From: Sialis fuliginosa
Lineage: Eukaryota; Arthropoda; Insecta; Megaloptera; Sialidae
NCBI GenBank assembly: GCA_961205875.1
Contig: OY540820.1
Span: forward strand, 1,674,001-1,738,000
DNA length: 64,000 bases
Direction: 5' to 3'
The notes under the pieces are model-generated. The model had not been told where the DNA came from. It was given only the letters and a program-made list of their open reading frames with translations, and ran no database searches. This document shows, in pieces, positions 11,761 to 23,275 of the stretch. A program made the translations under genes and the position numbers. How positions within the stretch are numbered: position 1 is the stretch's first letter; each line of letters begins with the position of its first letter.

Positions 11761-12135
11761 TGTTGTCGCCCTTCTGGGCTTTGTGGTACAATTAGTGGAC
11801 TGTATAATTTAGGTACTGGTTGGAAAACGGCAGACGGCTCCTTCATGGATATTAAAGTACACAAAAAAGACTTACCCTTTTGTCTTCTCCGGCCACGATC
11901 CCTGTAAAAAGAAGGTTTTAAAGGACAAGGAACGTAGCGGGTTTTACCTCCTAGATCGGACTGACAGATGTTTTTCCTTGTGCACACCACTGTCGTACTC
12001 CTTTTGAAATGACACTTTTTAACTTTAAAATGCCGGTTACTTTCACTCACATATTTTGGTAATTTATTTTAGGTAATAAAATTTGGTAATTTTAATTTGG
12101 TATTCAAATGTGCGACAAAGGTATCGGCGTCAACA
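11761..12135. mobile_element. Solo LTR, internally deleted, TSD AGGGT
   Basis: It starts TGTTGTCGCCCTTCTGGGC and ends GGCGTCAACA, giving LTR-type TG..CA ends. A perfect 5-bp TSD AGGGT flanks it (11756-11760, 12136-12140). The longer copy at 43608-44120 has its own 5-bp TSD and about 120 extra bases near the 3' end. No polymerase or tRNA-primer site adjoins it, so it is a solo LTR from recombination. Frames inside (for example 98 codons on the minus strand) are incidental. The family is unknown. Confidence 0.8.
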
Positions 12136-12224
12136 AGGGTTATTTTTAAATTTTAAGGTCCGATAAAATTTATGAGAGAAATATTTGGTCATATGTTTTA
12201 ATGAAAATTAATTTTACTTTCATA

Positions 12225-12757
12225 TTAGGTAAAGGCACCAGTTATGGCCGCTATGAGAGCAAGTTTTTTGTTTTTTAGGATTAATAGGCTTGTTTTTTTT
12301 TATTCTTGTGAACTCATGTTACTAATAAAACAAGTAACTCTTTATTTAATCAATTTAATTACCAAAGTCTGCAAATATAGTATGTTTTTTAAATTATAGC
12401 CTTTTATTTTATTCATGTTTTTTCTCCAGGTAAAACCATTAATGAGCACGCAGTGATGGACACTTGCTAATGATAAGTACTACGACACAAAAGATATAAA
12501 AGAGTCAAATTTGAAACAATGTAAAGCAGTTGCTATAATTAATAAATAAATTATACTAATAATTAGTTTAAATGTCCACCATTTTGACACCTATTGGCCG
12601 ATTGTCATCAAATCACGCAGACAGTCTAATGTATATAGATTAATAATCAGAAATGGTAGTAATCAAATATCAACACGTATTTCTAATTCAGTACATTTAA
12701 TTAAAAATTGGCCATTACTGAGGTCCTTGCCAAGACTGGTGCCACTACTTTACTTAA
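12225..12757 (+). mobile_element. Family D TIR element, complete copy
   Basis: The ends are TAGGTAAAGGCACCAGTTAT and a right end through AAGACTGGTGCCACTACTTTA, partly complementary (AGGCACCAGT/ACTGGTGCC). It is non-coding, 533 bp. At least six related pieces lie in the window (29010, 30715, 31866, 32425, 41791, 54819). This copy gives the uninterrupted form of the site hit by the hAT element at 32596-36968. The superfamily is unassigned. Confidence 0.7.
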
Positions 12758-12780
12758 GAATGTGGAATTTGAATCACTTA

Positions 12781-13076
12781 TGTCCGGTATTATAAAGGAG
12801 CTAGCAAAATTCGCTAGCTCGCAAATCAAACTTATATGACAGTTATATTGGAGTTTTTGACAGATAATTTCATGCATAGGAAGTAAAATTAAAGATATGT
12901 AAAGTATTTTTCACTAAAGTGTATTTACTAATCTTGAGTAAAAACGGTAAAAACCAACTTACTGCGCTTGCAAATATCTGTTAAAAACTCAAAGAGAACT
13001 GTCATATAAGTTTGATACCTCATTTGAGAGTGCTTGCTATCTAGCAAATTTACTAGCTCCTTTATAATACCGGATA
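12781..13076. mobile_element. PIF/Harbinger-like MITE, copy 2, TSD TTA
   Basis: The TIR TGTCCGGTATTATAAAGGAG is mirrored at the right end (CTCCTTTATAATACCGGATA). TTA flanks both sides (12778-12780, 13077-13079), matching the TWA target of PIF/Harbinger elements. A second inverted layer inside (AACTTATATGACAGTT and AACTGTCATATAAGTT) makes it foldback-like. It is 296 bp and non-coding. Confidence 0.85.
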
Positions 13077-13611
13077 TTACAATTGTATTTATAGAATAAC
13101 CCATACTGCCCTTAATATTACACAGAGGCTTTCCATTGTTTAAATACCGCAGTATAATTATTTGTTCTCATTTTTCCTAAACAAGGAACCGCCTGTGATA
13201 TAATATTTTATTTTTTACAACCAGACAGCTGCTGTTAGACAATCGTCTTATTTGGATTAATTTTTTTAAACGAGTGATTACCCTTCTTCATTTTGTTCCA
13301 GTCTACCCCTCTCCTGCTTTCCCATCACCCTGTTTTAAATTATCCAAGAGATAGCAAATTTTTGAAGCGAACTTTTTTTTGATTGTGAATAATATTTTTA
13401 ATGGCAATATTTAAATTTAAAAAAGTGTATTTTGTAATATAAAGGCTGTAGCAAGTGTTCCCCCGCGTCTTTTCTAACGAAATTTGGAGGTTATAATTGG
13501 TTACAAAAAGTAATATTTTTTCAAGTTTTCAGCCATTTTTAATTAATGGTTTTTGAGAAAAAAATTAAATTTTTTATTTTTTTATTGGTTTTTATTATTA
13601 TGTCTGTGGGT
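13077..13611. other. Unassigned AT-rich stretch
   Basis: It has no domain-bearing frame, no TIR pair and no known repeat wording. Runs of T and A dominate the second half. Confidence 0.5.
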
Positions 13612-14053
13612 GTAAAAATCAAATTTTATTTTTTTTAATTTTATCATGTATTTGTAACATAAAAATACATATTTCCTCTTATTTTCGTAAAAATCCCTTC
13701 ATTTTTACGTTAATTATTGCATTATTAGTGATAAAAAAAGTTTTTCGGAAATTCTTTTATTTTTGAGGTTATGATGCGTTTGAAAAGTAGCGCTACCTAT
13801 GCAGTTCTATTAACTTATAAGTATTTTTATTTATTTTTTTTTCTTACGACCTATAGAACCGAAGATATCTCAAAAACAGTGTAGCGATACACTCGAAATG
13901 TATCAAAAATGCATAATTATGCAATTTTCTCAGGACGCACATGGCCGATTTTTCTAAATTTTTAATTTTCAATTCATCTTCGAACATATAAAGAGAAAAT
14001 CCGAAAAAAATCAAACTTCTCGAATGCATCACTTCAAAATGCTGATTTCCCTC
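13612..14053 (+). mobile_element. Partial copy of the 1.99-kb TA element at 57319
   Basis: It matches 58682-59143 over about 440 bases: GGGTGTAAAAATCAAATTTT, ACGTTAATTATTGCATTATT, AGCGCTACCTATGCAGTTCT, ACGACCTATAGAACC and ATGCATCACTTCAAAATGCT. Neither terminal TGGGTARTTCTACA repeat is present, so it is a fragment. An 80-codon minus frame inside is incidental. Confidence 0.75.
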
Positions 14054-14139
14054 TACTAACAGTACAAATTTTTGCAAACAAACCAAGGAAAATGTTTCCC
14101 TAAAAAACGAACAATATTTATGAACAAAATAATCTCGTA

Positions 14140-14404
14140 TATCGTCGGGTTACTGCAAAAACCAGATAACTTCACTATTTACATTTTTTTAGTTAAGTAC
14201 ATTTCTACACTTAAAAATGTTACCTACGTCTACCGTAAAAACATGATAATGATGATAAATCTCTTACAGATATAATGATATAAAGGGTCAGTATGCATGT
14301 GCAAAATTAAGGTAAAGTTCACTTTGACCAAAATTTAACCAATTAAAATCAGATATCTTAGAAACTATAAAATGTGATCTGGTTTTTGCAGTAACCCAAC
14401 GATA
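14140..14404. mobile_element. Small TA-target MITE, TIR TATCGTYGGGTTACTGC
   Basis: TATCGTCGGGTTACTGC followed by AAAAACCAGAT at the left is mirrored by ATCTGGTTTTTGCAGTAACCC and AACGATA at the right. TA flanks both ends (14138-14139, 14405-14406). Its 265 bp and lack of a transposase frame fit a Tc1/mariner-like MITE. Confidence 0.75.
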
Positions 14405-14406
14405 TA

Positions 14407-15145
14407 GTATAGGAGCCAGCTGCAAAACCGTCTGCCGTTGTGGTTTTTTTGAAGTACTCACTCAGACAAAGCTCGGACGATGAGTCCGGTCCACCAGCTT
14501 GTAGGGATTTAATAGATAGGGCCCACGAAAAATACGCACAAAAAAATCACGTAACAACCGTTTGAATGAGACGGTTGCTTATAGTAGACCCCAATTAAAG
14601 ATGTTTTAGATATACGGCAGAAATGTTTGCGTAGGGGTTTAATTACAGGAGCCCCTCAAAATTTCGAACCAAAAAAATCAGATAACAACCGGACTAGACC
14701 TGGTGCAAAAACGTATACTTACATAAAAAAATAATAGCATAATTTTTTATGTAGGGATTTCGGTGCTATAAGACCTACAAATGGCCAGAATTGGGCCCTA
14801 ATCTTAAAAATGCTGTAAAATCTAAAATACCGAATGAAAATTTCTGCCGCGCGGTGTATTAGTACGGGAGGCAGCGTTGCAAATCACACAATCATTTCAA
14901 GTCGATAAATTCACATTAAAACTTGTTGTTTATGATTAGGCAATGAAGGATTGTAAAGTCAGCAGGTCCAGTAACGGTGGACCGGGTGGTGAAAAATTGT
15001 TGATTATGTAAAAAAAAAACATCCAAAAGTCATTTCAGGTCGTCTGAAAATTTGAACACCGATAGTTCAAATAATAATAATAATTACAAAAATAGTCAGC
15101 AAAATAGATAATAGTGGATTATATGTCAGCAGCCTGATTAAAAAA
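14407..15145. other. Unassigned stretch
   Basis: Base composition is less AT-biased than the surroundings (AGCTCGGACGATGAGTCCGG near 14470, TTCTGCCGCGCGGTGTATTA near 14840), but I see no coding domain, TIR pair or RNA gene. The phrases ACAAAAAAATCACGTAACAACC and CCAAAAAAATCAGATAACAACC (14557, 14679) suggest a decayed internal duplication. Confidence 0.4.
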
Positions 15146-15703
15146 AATTAATTTCATTAAATTTTTCACTTAATCCATTAAGTAGGATGTCTTTAGGTAG
15201 GTCTCCTAAAATGCAATAAAAAATGTTATATGACATTTTGATTTTAACCCTTCAGTCACGATATATTTGCGTTCAAAGTCGTGATCAGAGCGTCCCCTCT
15301 CTCTATTTTCTAAACTATCAATATAAAAAAATCTGAAAAAATTCGAGAATGTAACTTTTAATTAGTACTTTCACCGAAAATTATAACGAACACTGTCAAA
15401 ATTATTTTGGACCCCCCTCCCGTAGACTGAAAAGTGAACTTACATTTTTTTTTCATTTAACCCATTGAGTGGGATGTCATTAGATAGGTCTCTTAAAATG
15501 AAACAAAAAATGTTAAATGATCTTTTGATTTTAACTCTTCAGTCACGGCATATTTGCATTTAAATGTCGTTATCAAAGCGTCCTCCCCCCCTAATTACTA
15601 AACTATCAATTAAATAAATCTGAAAAAAATCAGAATGTAGCATTTAATTAGTACTTTCACTGAAAATTATAACGAACACTGTCAATAAAATTTTGGACCC
15701 CCT
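15146..15703 (+). repeat. Two-unit tandem duplication of about 310 bp
   Basis: Unit 1 (about 15146-15415) and unit 2 (about 15455-15703) share in order: TTTTTCAnTTAAnCCATT, GGATGTC, AGGTCTC, TTTTGATTTTAA, CTTCAGTCACG, TTGCGTTCAAA/TTGCATTTAAA, CTAAACTATCAAT, TAATTAGTACTTTCAC and AAAATTATAACGAACACTGT. Each unit ends TTTTGGACCCCC. They are diverged by roughly 10-15 percent. No origin is recognised. Confidence 0.75.
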
Positions 15704-15704
15704 G

Positions 15705-15794
15705 ATTTCTGATGACAGCAGCGAGGACACCGAATATGAATCAGACACATCTGAAGATTCTGATGATAACGAAGAGAATGGTTGTGATTATTAA
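15705..15794 (+). pseudogene. Acidic-serine C-terminal coding remnant (uncertain)
   Basis: A 29-codon stretch ending TAA at 15792-15794 reads ISDDSSEDTEYESDTSEDS then DDNEENGCDY. Its strong acidic and serine bias and coding-like codon use are unlike the surrounding DNA. The frame stays open for a few codons upstream into duplication unit 2 but has no start there. It may be the last exon or C-terminal tail of a host or transposon protein, brought here or left behind. No family can be named. Confidence 0.25.
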
Positions 15795-15805
15795 AGCTTT
15801 TTTGT

Positions 15806-16350
15806 CATAAATTATTTCAATCTAAATCTAAATTTATGCAAACGTCGAAATTACATTTAACATGTCAGAAAATATAAATTTAAAAAAACAAATGACGAAT
15901 TTTTAAAGCAAAATGAGACACATATTTTTAATATATACATATTTTACAACAAACGTAGAAAATTTAATGCTCTACAAAAAAGATTCTATAAAATTTTCAC
16001 GTAACATGTGTCGTTCTTGAGATATCTTGAATAAATAAATATTTTGGGATCTCACCCCTCTCCCTTACACACGATTTTGATGATTTTGAAATTGGACCGT
16101 CCTCAAGCCAGACCCAACCATCCAACCAAGTTTCAATAATATCGGTTCAATGGTTCATGAGTTATGCGTGTGACAAGGATTCAGGGGACAGCTGGACCGA
16201 CGGACAGACAGACAGACACGGAACGAAAAGTGTTTGTCTTGACGTGAAACGGATAAATCGATTTAAAATTTTGAAATCGCAGAACATTTTTTTTTGCCAA
16301 TCTAAAATGATCACAAAGCTTCTCGTATCTTCGATATTGCGAAGAAGCAA
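15806..16350 (+). mobile_element. Family A copy, 5' end missing
   Basis: It enters family A at the TCAATCTAAATCTAAATTTA phrase and continues to the 3' terminus GATATTGCGAAGAAGCAA. The GACA tract lies near 16195-16218. The 3' subterminal repeat has one change (GAAGAAGC for GAGGAAGC). Overlapping 62- and 68-codon frames on the two strands are artefacts of the repeat. Confidence 0.85.
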
Positions 16351-16476
16351 AATAAATAATTAACGATTTTTGGCTTTTGTTGTTGTTGATAAAAAAATTC
16401 TTTTAAAAATCTTTAAATAATTCTCCATTTTTTATTGGATCAAAAATTTTTTTTTAATGGTTGGTTCTGTTGATAA

Positions 16477-17169
16477 TAGTAGGATTGAAAAAATAGTTGT
16501 TATTTTAAATGAAATAGTTACTATATAGTTGATTTATTTTCTGTAAAATTGTTGGCAAATAGTTTTTTTTAATCAAAATAATTGTGAAATAGTTACGAAT
16601 TTTTTTTTTCTTTTTAATCAATAAATTAGTGAAATCAACGTATTAGTAAAAAGTGTCAAATCCGAAATTTTCGAGGAAAACATGTTGTGGTCGATTCTAG
16701 ATAGATTCTAGAAGCTAAAAAAAAAAATGTAAAAATTCATAATATCTATTAAAAAATATCTGTATAATAGACAAAATGTATTTATAAAAATATATAAAAC
16801 TAAAAAAATCTACAAAGAATTGTATGAAGAGAACTCAAACTTATTAAGAAATAACAAGAAATATATATTATGTCTATTATCTATAAACATGTATTATATT
16901 TTGTATTTTTTTGAAAAAAAAACAATATTAATAATTAGAATTATTTCAAAGTTTGTCTTTATGACTTTTTATCAATACAAAATTTTTAACGTCGGATAAA
17001 AAAAGGCAAATAGTTAAATAGCAAATAGTTGGAAAGGTAAAATAGTTGCAAATAGTTGATTTCAAATTGGGTTCAATCAAACCAGTTTTCTGAAATCGAT
17101 GGAGAAGTAATAAAAATTACAATAGTTGCATTTTTCGCAATAGTTGAAAAACTATTTTTCCAATCTCTA
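16477..17169. mobile_element. hAT-type MITE, second copy of the 60645 family
   Basis: The left end GTAGGATTGAAAAAATAGTT and the right end AACTATTTTTCCAATCTCTA match the ends of the 716-bp element at 60645-61360, here in the opposite orientation. Internally it is packed with the word ATAGTT. No 8-bp TSD remains. The 72-codon frame at 17056 spans the right end and is incidental. Confidence 0.75.
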
Positions 17170-17597
17170 AAATTAGATACAAAATTTAAAAGACAGTTAA
17201 ATAAACATTTATTAATACTTGGGCGTATGACAGACAAACAGACAGTATATTTTTATTTGTTTATTCCCTTTTAATAAAGTTTAAACGTAAATTCTAGCAT
17301 TATAAAATTAATTATTAATTTTAAAGTTTGAAAAGAATAAAAACATGTAAAACAGAACGGTTGAATAATGTTTTTTACATTACAGAAATGTTTTAGAGAT
17401 TATTTTTTTACGGTTATCTCTGTTAGACACTGCGCAGAATATTGATGAGGAAATGAAAGTAAGACCGAGCGTTTTTCCCTGCTAAGATCTTAAATTCTGG
17501 TCTATATCTTATATCGATTTGTACAAAATTTTTGTACTTTACAAATGTACCAATCTTACGAATAAAAGAGAAATTTACGTTTGGTGTCAACAAAAAA

Positions 17598-18330
17598 AAA
17601 CATCTGCCAAGTAAATGCACAATGCTTCCTCGTGCTAAATTCACCAAAGGTAGTTAATTATTCAACAATTTAAATAAAGTCTGATAGTGTTTAGATAAAT
17701 TACCTGGAATTGGTTAACCATTTAATTTTTATACAATTTTACTAAAAAATATTAGTTCGAAATTTTTCTCAAGACACACCTGATTATTTTTTCGTATATT
17801 TTTAATTTTTTGACAAATGTCAAAATGACATTTAATATATTCAAGCAAATATCAATATAATAAAACAAAACACGAATTTTAAAAATAAATTGAGATAAAT
17901 CTTTGTAAAGGAATATTTTACAACAAACGTTGTAGACCCATATTATAGGAAATTTAATGCTCTACAAAAAATATTCTATAAAATTTTCACGTAACATGTG
18001 TCGTTCTTGAAATATCTTGAAAAAATTAATATTTTGGGGTGTCACTCCTCCCCCTTACATACGATTTTGATGATTTTGAAAAACCAGACCCAACCATCCG
18101 ACCAATAATATCGGTTCAGTGATTCATGAGTTATGCGTGTGACAAGTATTCAGGAGAAAGACGGACAAACACACGGACGGACACAGACAGACAGACACGG
18201 AACGAAAAGTGTTTGTCTTGACGTGAAACGGATAAATCAATTTAAAATTTTGAAATCGGAGAACATTTTTTTTGTCTCAATCTGAAACGATCATAAAGCT
18301 TCTCGTATCTTCGATATTGCGAGGAAACAA
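17598..18330 (+). mobile_element. Family A copy, near full length
   Basis: It runs from AACATCTGCCAAGTAAATGC with TGCTTCCTCG to GATATTGCGAGGAAACAA. The GACA-type tract (18150-18200) is expanded and imperfect, mixing GACA, GACG and ACAC words. It is non-coding. It faces the minus-strand copy at 18470-19105 across about 140 bases. Confidence 0.9.
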
Positions 18331-18469
18331 TAAACTCTTATTTTATTTTTTAAACTAAATTGGCGGAACAAAAATATTTCTCAAAAAAATGTATCGGTAA
18401 AAATTATGGTAATAGATCATGACGTATTTTTATTTATTTATTAATACATTGCGTCATTATTAAACAACG

Positions 18470-19105
18470 TCGTTCCGTGTCTGTCCGTCCGTCTGTCTCC
18501 TGAATCCTTGTCACACGCATAACTCATGAACCATTGAACCGATATTATTGAAACTTGGTCGGACGGTTGGGTCTGGCTTGAGGACGGTCTCATTTCAAAA
18601 TCATCAAAATCGTGTGTAAGGGGGAGGGGTGACACCCCAAAATATTTATTTTTTCAAGATATCTCAAGAACGACACATGTTACGTGAAAATTTTATAGAA
18701 TTTTTTTTTTTGTAGAGCATTAAATTTCCTATAATATGGGTCTACAATGTTTGTTGTAAAATATTCTCTTACAAAGATTTATTTCAATTTATTTAAAAAT
18801 TCGTGTTTTGTTTTTCTAAATTGATATTTATTTGAAATATTAAATGTCATTTTGACGTTTGCATAAATTAAGATTTAGATTAAAATTGTCAATAAATTAA
18901 AAATACATATACGAAAAAATAATCAGTCTTGAAAAAAAATTCGACCTAATATTTTTTAGTAAAATTGTATAAAAAATAACTGGTTAACCAATTCTAAGCA
19001 ATTTATCCGAGCATATATTTTTATTTAAATTATTAAATAATTAATTATCTTTGGTGAATTTAGCACGAGGAAGCACTGTGCATTTACTTGGCAGATGTTT
19101 TGAAA
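18470..19105 (-). mobile_element. Family A copy, minus strand, 3' terminus missing
   Basis: On the minus strand it starts AACATCTGCCAAGTAAATGC (near 19105) and ends at GACACGGAACGACGTTG, having lost the last 130 bp including the terminal stem-loop. With the 17598 copy it forms a tail-to-tail inverted pair, so this 1.5-kb stretch can itself fold back. Confidence 0.85.
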
Positions 19106-19111
19106 ATCGTT

Positions 19112-21245
19112 TTCACCTTTAACCCCCTTCAATGGCTGTTTAGGTACGTATAACAAAAAAAATATTGAAATACATGTTTCATTATTTGTATTGTAGAATA
19201 TTTAAGCTAAGTTTCAAGTAAATCGGACCAAAAAAAAAAACAACTGTACTTCCTTTTTAACCCCGTAGAGTTTGAATTTTGAAAAATCCTTTTAGATCAT
19301 ATACACGTCAAGGCGTTTCGATTGACACCCCAACGAAGTTAATAGCATTCTTTATTTGTGAGATTTTGTGCACGTAAAAAATGACACGCACATTCGTACG
19401 TACGTACACACACATACATCTTTCTGAAAATAGTGTAAATATACTATAGGGTCAATCCATATGAAATGGTCCAAAATTAAATTAAATGGTTGCTTGGCCA
19501 TTCTAAAAAAAATTGATTTTTTGTATGTAATTACCCTAATATGTTGGTAGTTCGAAACGACCATAATTTTAATTTTATTGTTTTTTGTTTTCGCGTGACG
19601 GCCATATTTGTTCTACAGGTTGTAGCATTTTTTGTACTTTAAAGGGTTTGCGGAAACTAAAATATCTCAGCTTCTATCAAATCTTTCAACACGGGACTAA
19701 TAGCAAATTGTTCAGAATAAAACGGGCTACAAGATTACTTCTAGACATTTTCACCTAAATGTTATTCTAAAGGGTGAGATTTCAGCCTTAATTCTTAGTT
19801 CTATTTTTGAAAAAATCCCATTTTCAAGGGGATGTTTTTGCAAGAAGGAGAAAAGTTAACAAGTCAAATTATTTTTTACAAATAGGTGGGTACTAGTTGT
19901 ATTAACACACCAAAGTTCAACTCTGAGACTTGTCCCCCTTTATTTCAAAAAATTCTCAAAATTTGAAAATTTTAGAAAATGACACTTTTCAAAGCTAAAT
20001 AACTCTGGTGGGGGACCAGATAAAAATCTCAAATTTTAGCCCATAATAGTACTAAATAATGGTATTACGTACTAAAATTTTTGAGATTGAGATTTAACTT
20101 CAGGCAATGGTATTGCAACCACAATATTCAATAGGAGTTCATATGTTAATACAGAGTGTCAACATTAATATAATATCTATTACTATCTTTTTTCCTCTTG
20201 GAAATAGAAGAATGCTTGAATGAAGAAAAAAATTGTATTTTTTCTGAATGTTTTTAAAATCTCATTTTTTATTTTCTGTCACTTCCGGTTGAACCGGAAA
20301 TGATGTCAACTTTTGTTTTTCAAAGGTTACACCCTATATATATTTTATTTTTAGATAGAAAATTAGGTTAGCTTTAAAAATTTATAACACATATAATAAC
20401 TTAAAGTAACTCATAACAAAGATATAACATCTTTTAATTATTATTGAAACAAAATCACAACATGTATACGCTCATTGAAACATGCATTTTTGTGGTTGCA
20501 ATACCACTGCTTGTAGTCAAATCTCAATCTCAAAATTTTTGGTACATAATACCATTATGTAGTACTATTATGGGTTAAAATTTCAGATTTTTATCTGGTC
20601 CCCCACCAGAGTTATTTAGCTTTGAAAAGTGTCATTTTCTCAAATTTTCAAATTTTGAGAATTTTTTGAAATAAAGGGGGGCAAGTCTCAGAGTTGAACT
20701 TTGGTGTGTGAATACAACTAGTACCCACCTATTTGTAAAAAATAATTTGACATGTTAACTTTTCCCCTTCTTGCAAAAACATCCCCTTGAAAATGGGATT
20801 TTTTCAAAAATAGAACTAAGAATTAAGGCTGAAATTTCACCCTTTAAAATAACATTTAGGTGAAAATGTCTAGAAGTAATCTTGTAGCCCGTTTTATTCT
20901 GAACAATTTGCTATTAGTCCCGTGTTGAAAGATTTGATAGAAGCTGAGATATTTTAGTTTCCGCAAACCCTTTAAAGTACAAAAAATGCTACAACCTGTA
21001 GAACAAATATGGCCGTCACGCGAAAACAAAAAACAATAAAATTAAAATTATGGTCGTTTCGAACTACCAACATATTAGGGTAATTACACACAAAAAATCA
21101 TTTTTTTTTAGAATGATCGAGCAACCAGTGCTGGACCAGTTAATATGGATTGACCCTATAGTGACCTTGAAACATACAAATATGTTGAAATTTTTGATTT
21201 TGATTTTCGGAACAATTACAATAACTTCCAGTTGGGAATTTAATA
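19112..21245 (+). mobile_element. Family F repeat, split by a foldback
   Basis: The left part (19112-19446) contains AACCCCCTTCAATGGCTGTT, TTTCAAGTAAATCGGACC, AAAAATGACACGCACA and TCTTTCTGAAAATAGTG. The right part (21159-21245) resumes with GTGACCTTGAAACATACAAA. Unsplit pieces at 23752, 26535 and 51868 show the parts are contiguous. It is non-coding and its class is unknown. Beyond it, 21246-21715 shows nothing assignable. Confidence 0.7.
19447..21158. mobile_element. 1.7-kb foldback, TIR TAGGGTCAATCCATATG, TA/TATA target
   Basis: The two arms of about 680 bp (19447-20127, 20476-21158) are close reverse complements, including the paired phrases GTTGGTAGTTCGAAACGACC and GGTCGTTTCGAACTACCAAC. 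TA (or TATA) is duplicated at the ends (19445-19448, 21157-21160). The family F copy at 23752 reads ATACTATAGTGACC, exactly this site without the insert. No transposase; probably a Tc1/mariner-related non-autonomous element. Both 70-codon frames are arm mirrors. Confidence 0.85.
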
Positions 21246-21788
21246 ATTTTATTCGTGTGTGAGTAAGTGAAAATAAATTAGACGCCCAGCTCTAATTACC
21301 ACATTATTTATGAAGTCGGATATCCTTACAACATGTTATATAATCTTACACACTCAAGTCTAAGAAGGGTAATATTTCTTTAGTAACATAAAAGACATTT
21401 AACCGAACCGCTTATATATTTTTTTAAATTTGTTACAACGCACACTACCTACGAAGTGACAGGTGAAAGGTGTAGCAAGAAAGAGAGACAAAGTATTAGA
21501 GCTAATGTTTGTTTTTCGACGACGAGTGCAAATTACAACTGATTTGTAGAAACCGTATTTTTTGTTGCACAGTTTTTGTTAGCTTCTCGTTAAAACTCGC
21601 TTACTTTAATTCCGGTGTAAAGTGTGAATGTAATACATCACTTATCCTACCCTTTCTCTTCACCCCCTTCCACAATACACTCACACATTCGTGATCTCTT
21701 ATAGACGTATTTCTAGAACTAAATTAGTAAACTCCAAAATTGAGGGATCACTAATTTTTTTCAATACTTTTAGGTATTTTTGAAAGGC

Positions 21789-22458
21789 TGTACGAGGGTT
21801 GCTATTTATATCTCTGGCCTAATTTCTGATCGAAATTGGTTTTATTGTTTTTCAAAATATTTTCCATGAAGATCAATACACTTTTGCATGCGTTACACCA
21901 ATTTTCGAAGCAATTTTTTCACACCGATTGAGGTAAGCCTTCTTATGAGCGTTTGTCAGATTATGCGGGATCCAACGCGAACAAATCTTTTTTACGGCCA
22001 AATGATCTTGATCAAAGATGACTAACGGTATGTCACATGACGATCTTGCTTTATCAGTTCACGCACAGCATCGATGTTTTCTGGCACAACAACCGATTTT
22101 GGACGACCTTTACGGAATTCATCCTGGAGCGAACATCGGCCACGATTGAATTCGTTGTACCAGTTTTTTACAGTGCTGTAGGATGGTGCTTTATCACCGT
22201 ATAAAGAATTAAGTTCATCGATACACTCTTGTCTTGATAATCCACGTCGAAAGTTATGAAAAATAATCGCACGAAAATGTTGACGAGTTAGTTCCATTCT
22301 TTACCCGAGATGACTTTTTCAAGTAACACAAATCGCGCTCAATTTACAAAATGTTCTGAAGAAGGTTATATTCAATAATGTCTAGCTTTCAATGAAAACG
22401 ACAGATGGCACCTGGAAACACTCAATGTTGCCAAGGCCAGAAATATAAATAGCAATTT
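21789..22458 (-). mobile_element. Internally deleted mariner element
   Basis: TA-CGAGGGTTGCTATTTATA at the left end, continuing CTCTGGCC, is mirrored by GGCCAGAAATATAAATAGCA at the right. It is about 670 bp against about 1.3 kb for intact mariners. The transposase remnant lies between on the minus strand. The right TIR loses similarity after TTGCTA. An additional inverted pair just outside (AAACTCCAAAATT at 21732, AATTTTGGAGTTT at 22596) suggests it sits inside another small element. Confidence 0.85.
21900..22297 (-). pseudogene. Mariner transposase, N-terminal remnant
   Basis: The first 91 codons (22297 down to 22022) are open and read as the mariner/SETMAR-type DNA-binding region: a first helix-turn-helix (HFRAIIFHNFRRGLSRQECI) and a second around YSTVKNWYNEFNRGRCSL, followed by DEFRKGRPKS. 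After VTYR comes a stop and a deletion of about 40 bp or more. Further codons at 21925-22010 restore the linker with the family motif WIPHNLT (WVPHEL in most mariners). The DDD catalytic domain and C-terminus are absent. It acted as a cut-and-paste transposase and is non-functional here. Confidence 0.9.
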
Positions 22459-22612
22459 AAAGCTTATCCTTTAGAATAACATCTATTTTGAAGATGAAAA
22501 ACCGAAAAAAAAATTTCAAAAATGTGTATCAATTTTGGTCAAATCAAATAAAGCATATTTGTAGACCAGACTTTTTTCTTTAATTTGCTTTGCTTAATTT
22601 TGGAGTTTAGTG

Positions 22613-23275
22613 TATTTCACTGAATGAATTAGTAACTTAAATTTCACTAAAAGAATAGTAATTTCGAATCAAATATGGAATTTATTCTTATTTCGATTTA
22701 TATTTCTATCTATTTATGCTTAGTAATTAATGAAAGAGTATTTTTTTAGATTGCTCCAGTTTTTGACATCAAAAATAAATAAAAACCCTAAGATTCTGTC
22801 ATAAATGTCTTAAATTGAAATTGTCCTTTATTCAGAACACAACGTTTTTATTTTCAATAAAGATCAATTCGGAAATCGGTTCGTCTGAATGTGCGAACAG
22901 CTTGTGTTATACAAACACCACAGATGTACCGAATCACCTAACTCTTGCTTGTATGTTTCACCCTTACCCCCCCCCCCCCCAACCCTCCGCAACCCCGGGA
23001 AATACGTGACAAGTCGTACAATTACAAAAAGTAAAATGACAATCACGAAAAACTGAATTTATTTGTCGTACGTTTCAAAGCTTTCTAGAAGGGGTTTTAC
23101 GGAATTCTGAGCCAACAATTATTTTATGTGTATTGCTTTTGTAACAATAATAATTGCTTCTTTATAGAACCTGATGATGTTATTTAAAAATATAAACATT
23201 CACTGCTCAGCTGTTTTGAGTGATAGTGAGAGGTTTCGCCAAAATCGGTTCAGTAGTTTTCTAAACTATATCTCT
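22613..23275. other. Unassigned stretch with a C homopolymer
   Basis: Nothing is assignable. A run of 14 C's at 22967-22980 is the main visible feature. Small frames on both strands (64 and 60 codons) cross that run and carry no domain. Confidence 0.4.

Noticed and set aside
11754..12050. 98-codon minus frame, repeated as an 84-codon frame at 43656-43910
   Set aside because: Both lie inside solo LTRs and are repeated only because the LTRs are homologous; LTRs are not expected to code.
14470..14550. GGACGATGAGTCCGG followed later by CACGAAA, resembling hammerhead words
   Set aside because: The C-U-G of CUGAUGA is missing (GAC instead), GATGA lies in its own hairpin loop, and there is no stem II leading into GAAA and no matching stem I.
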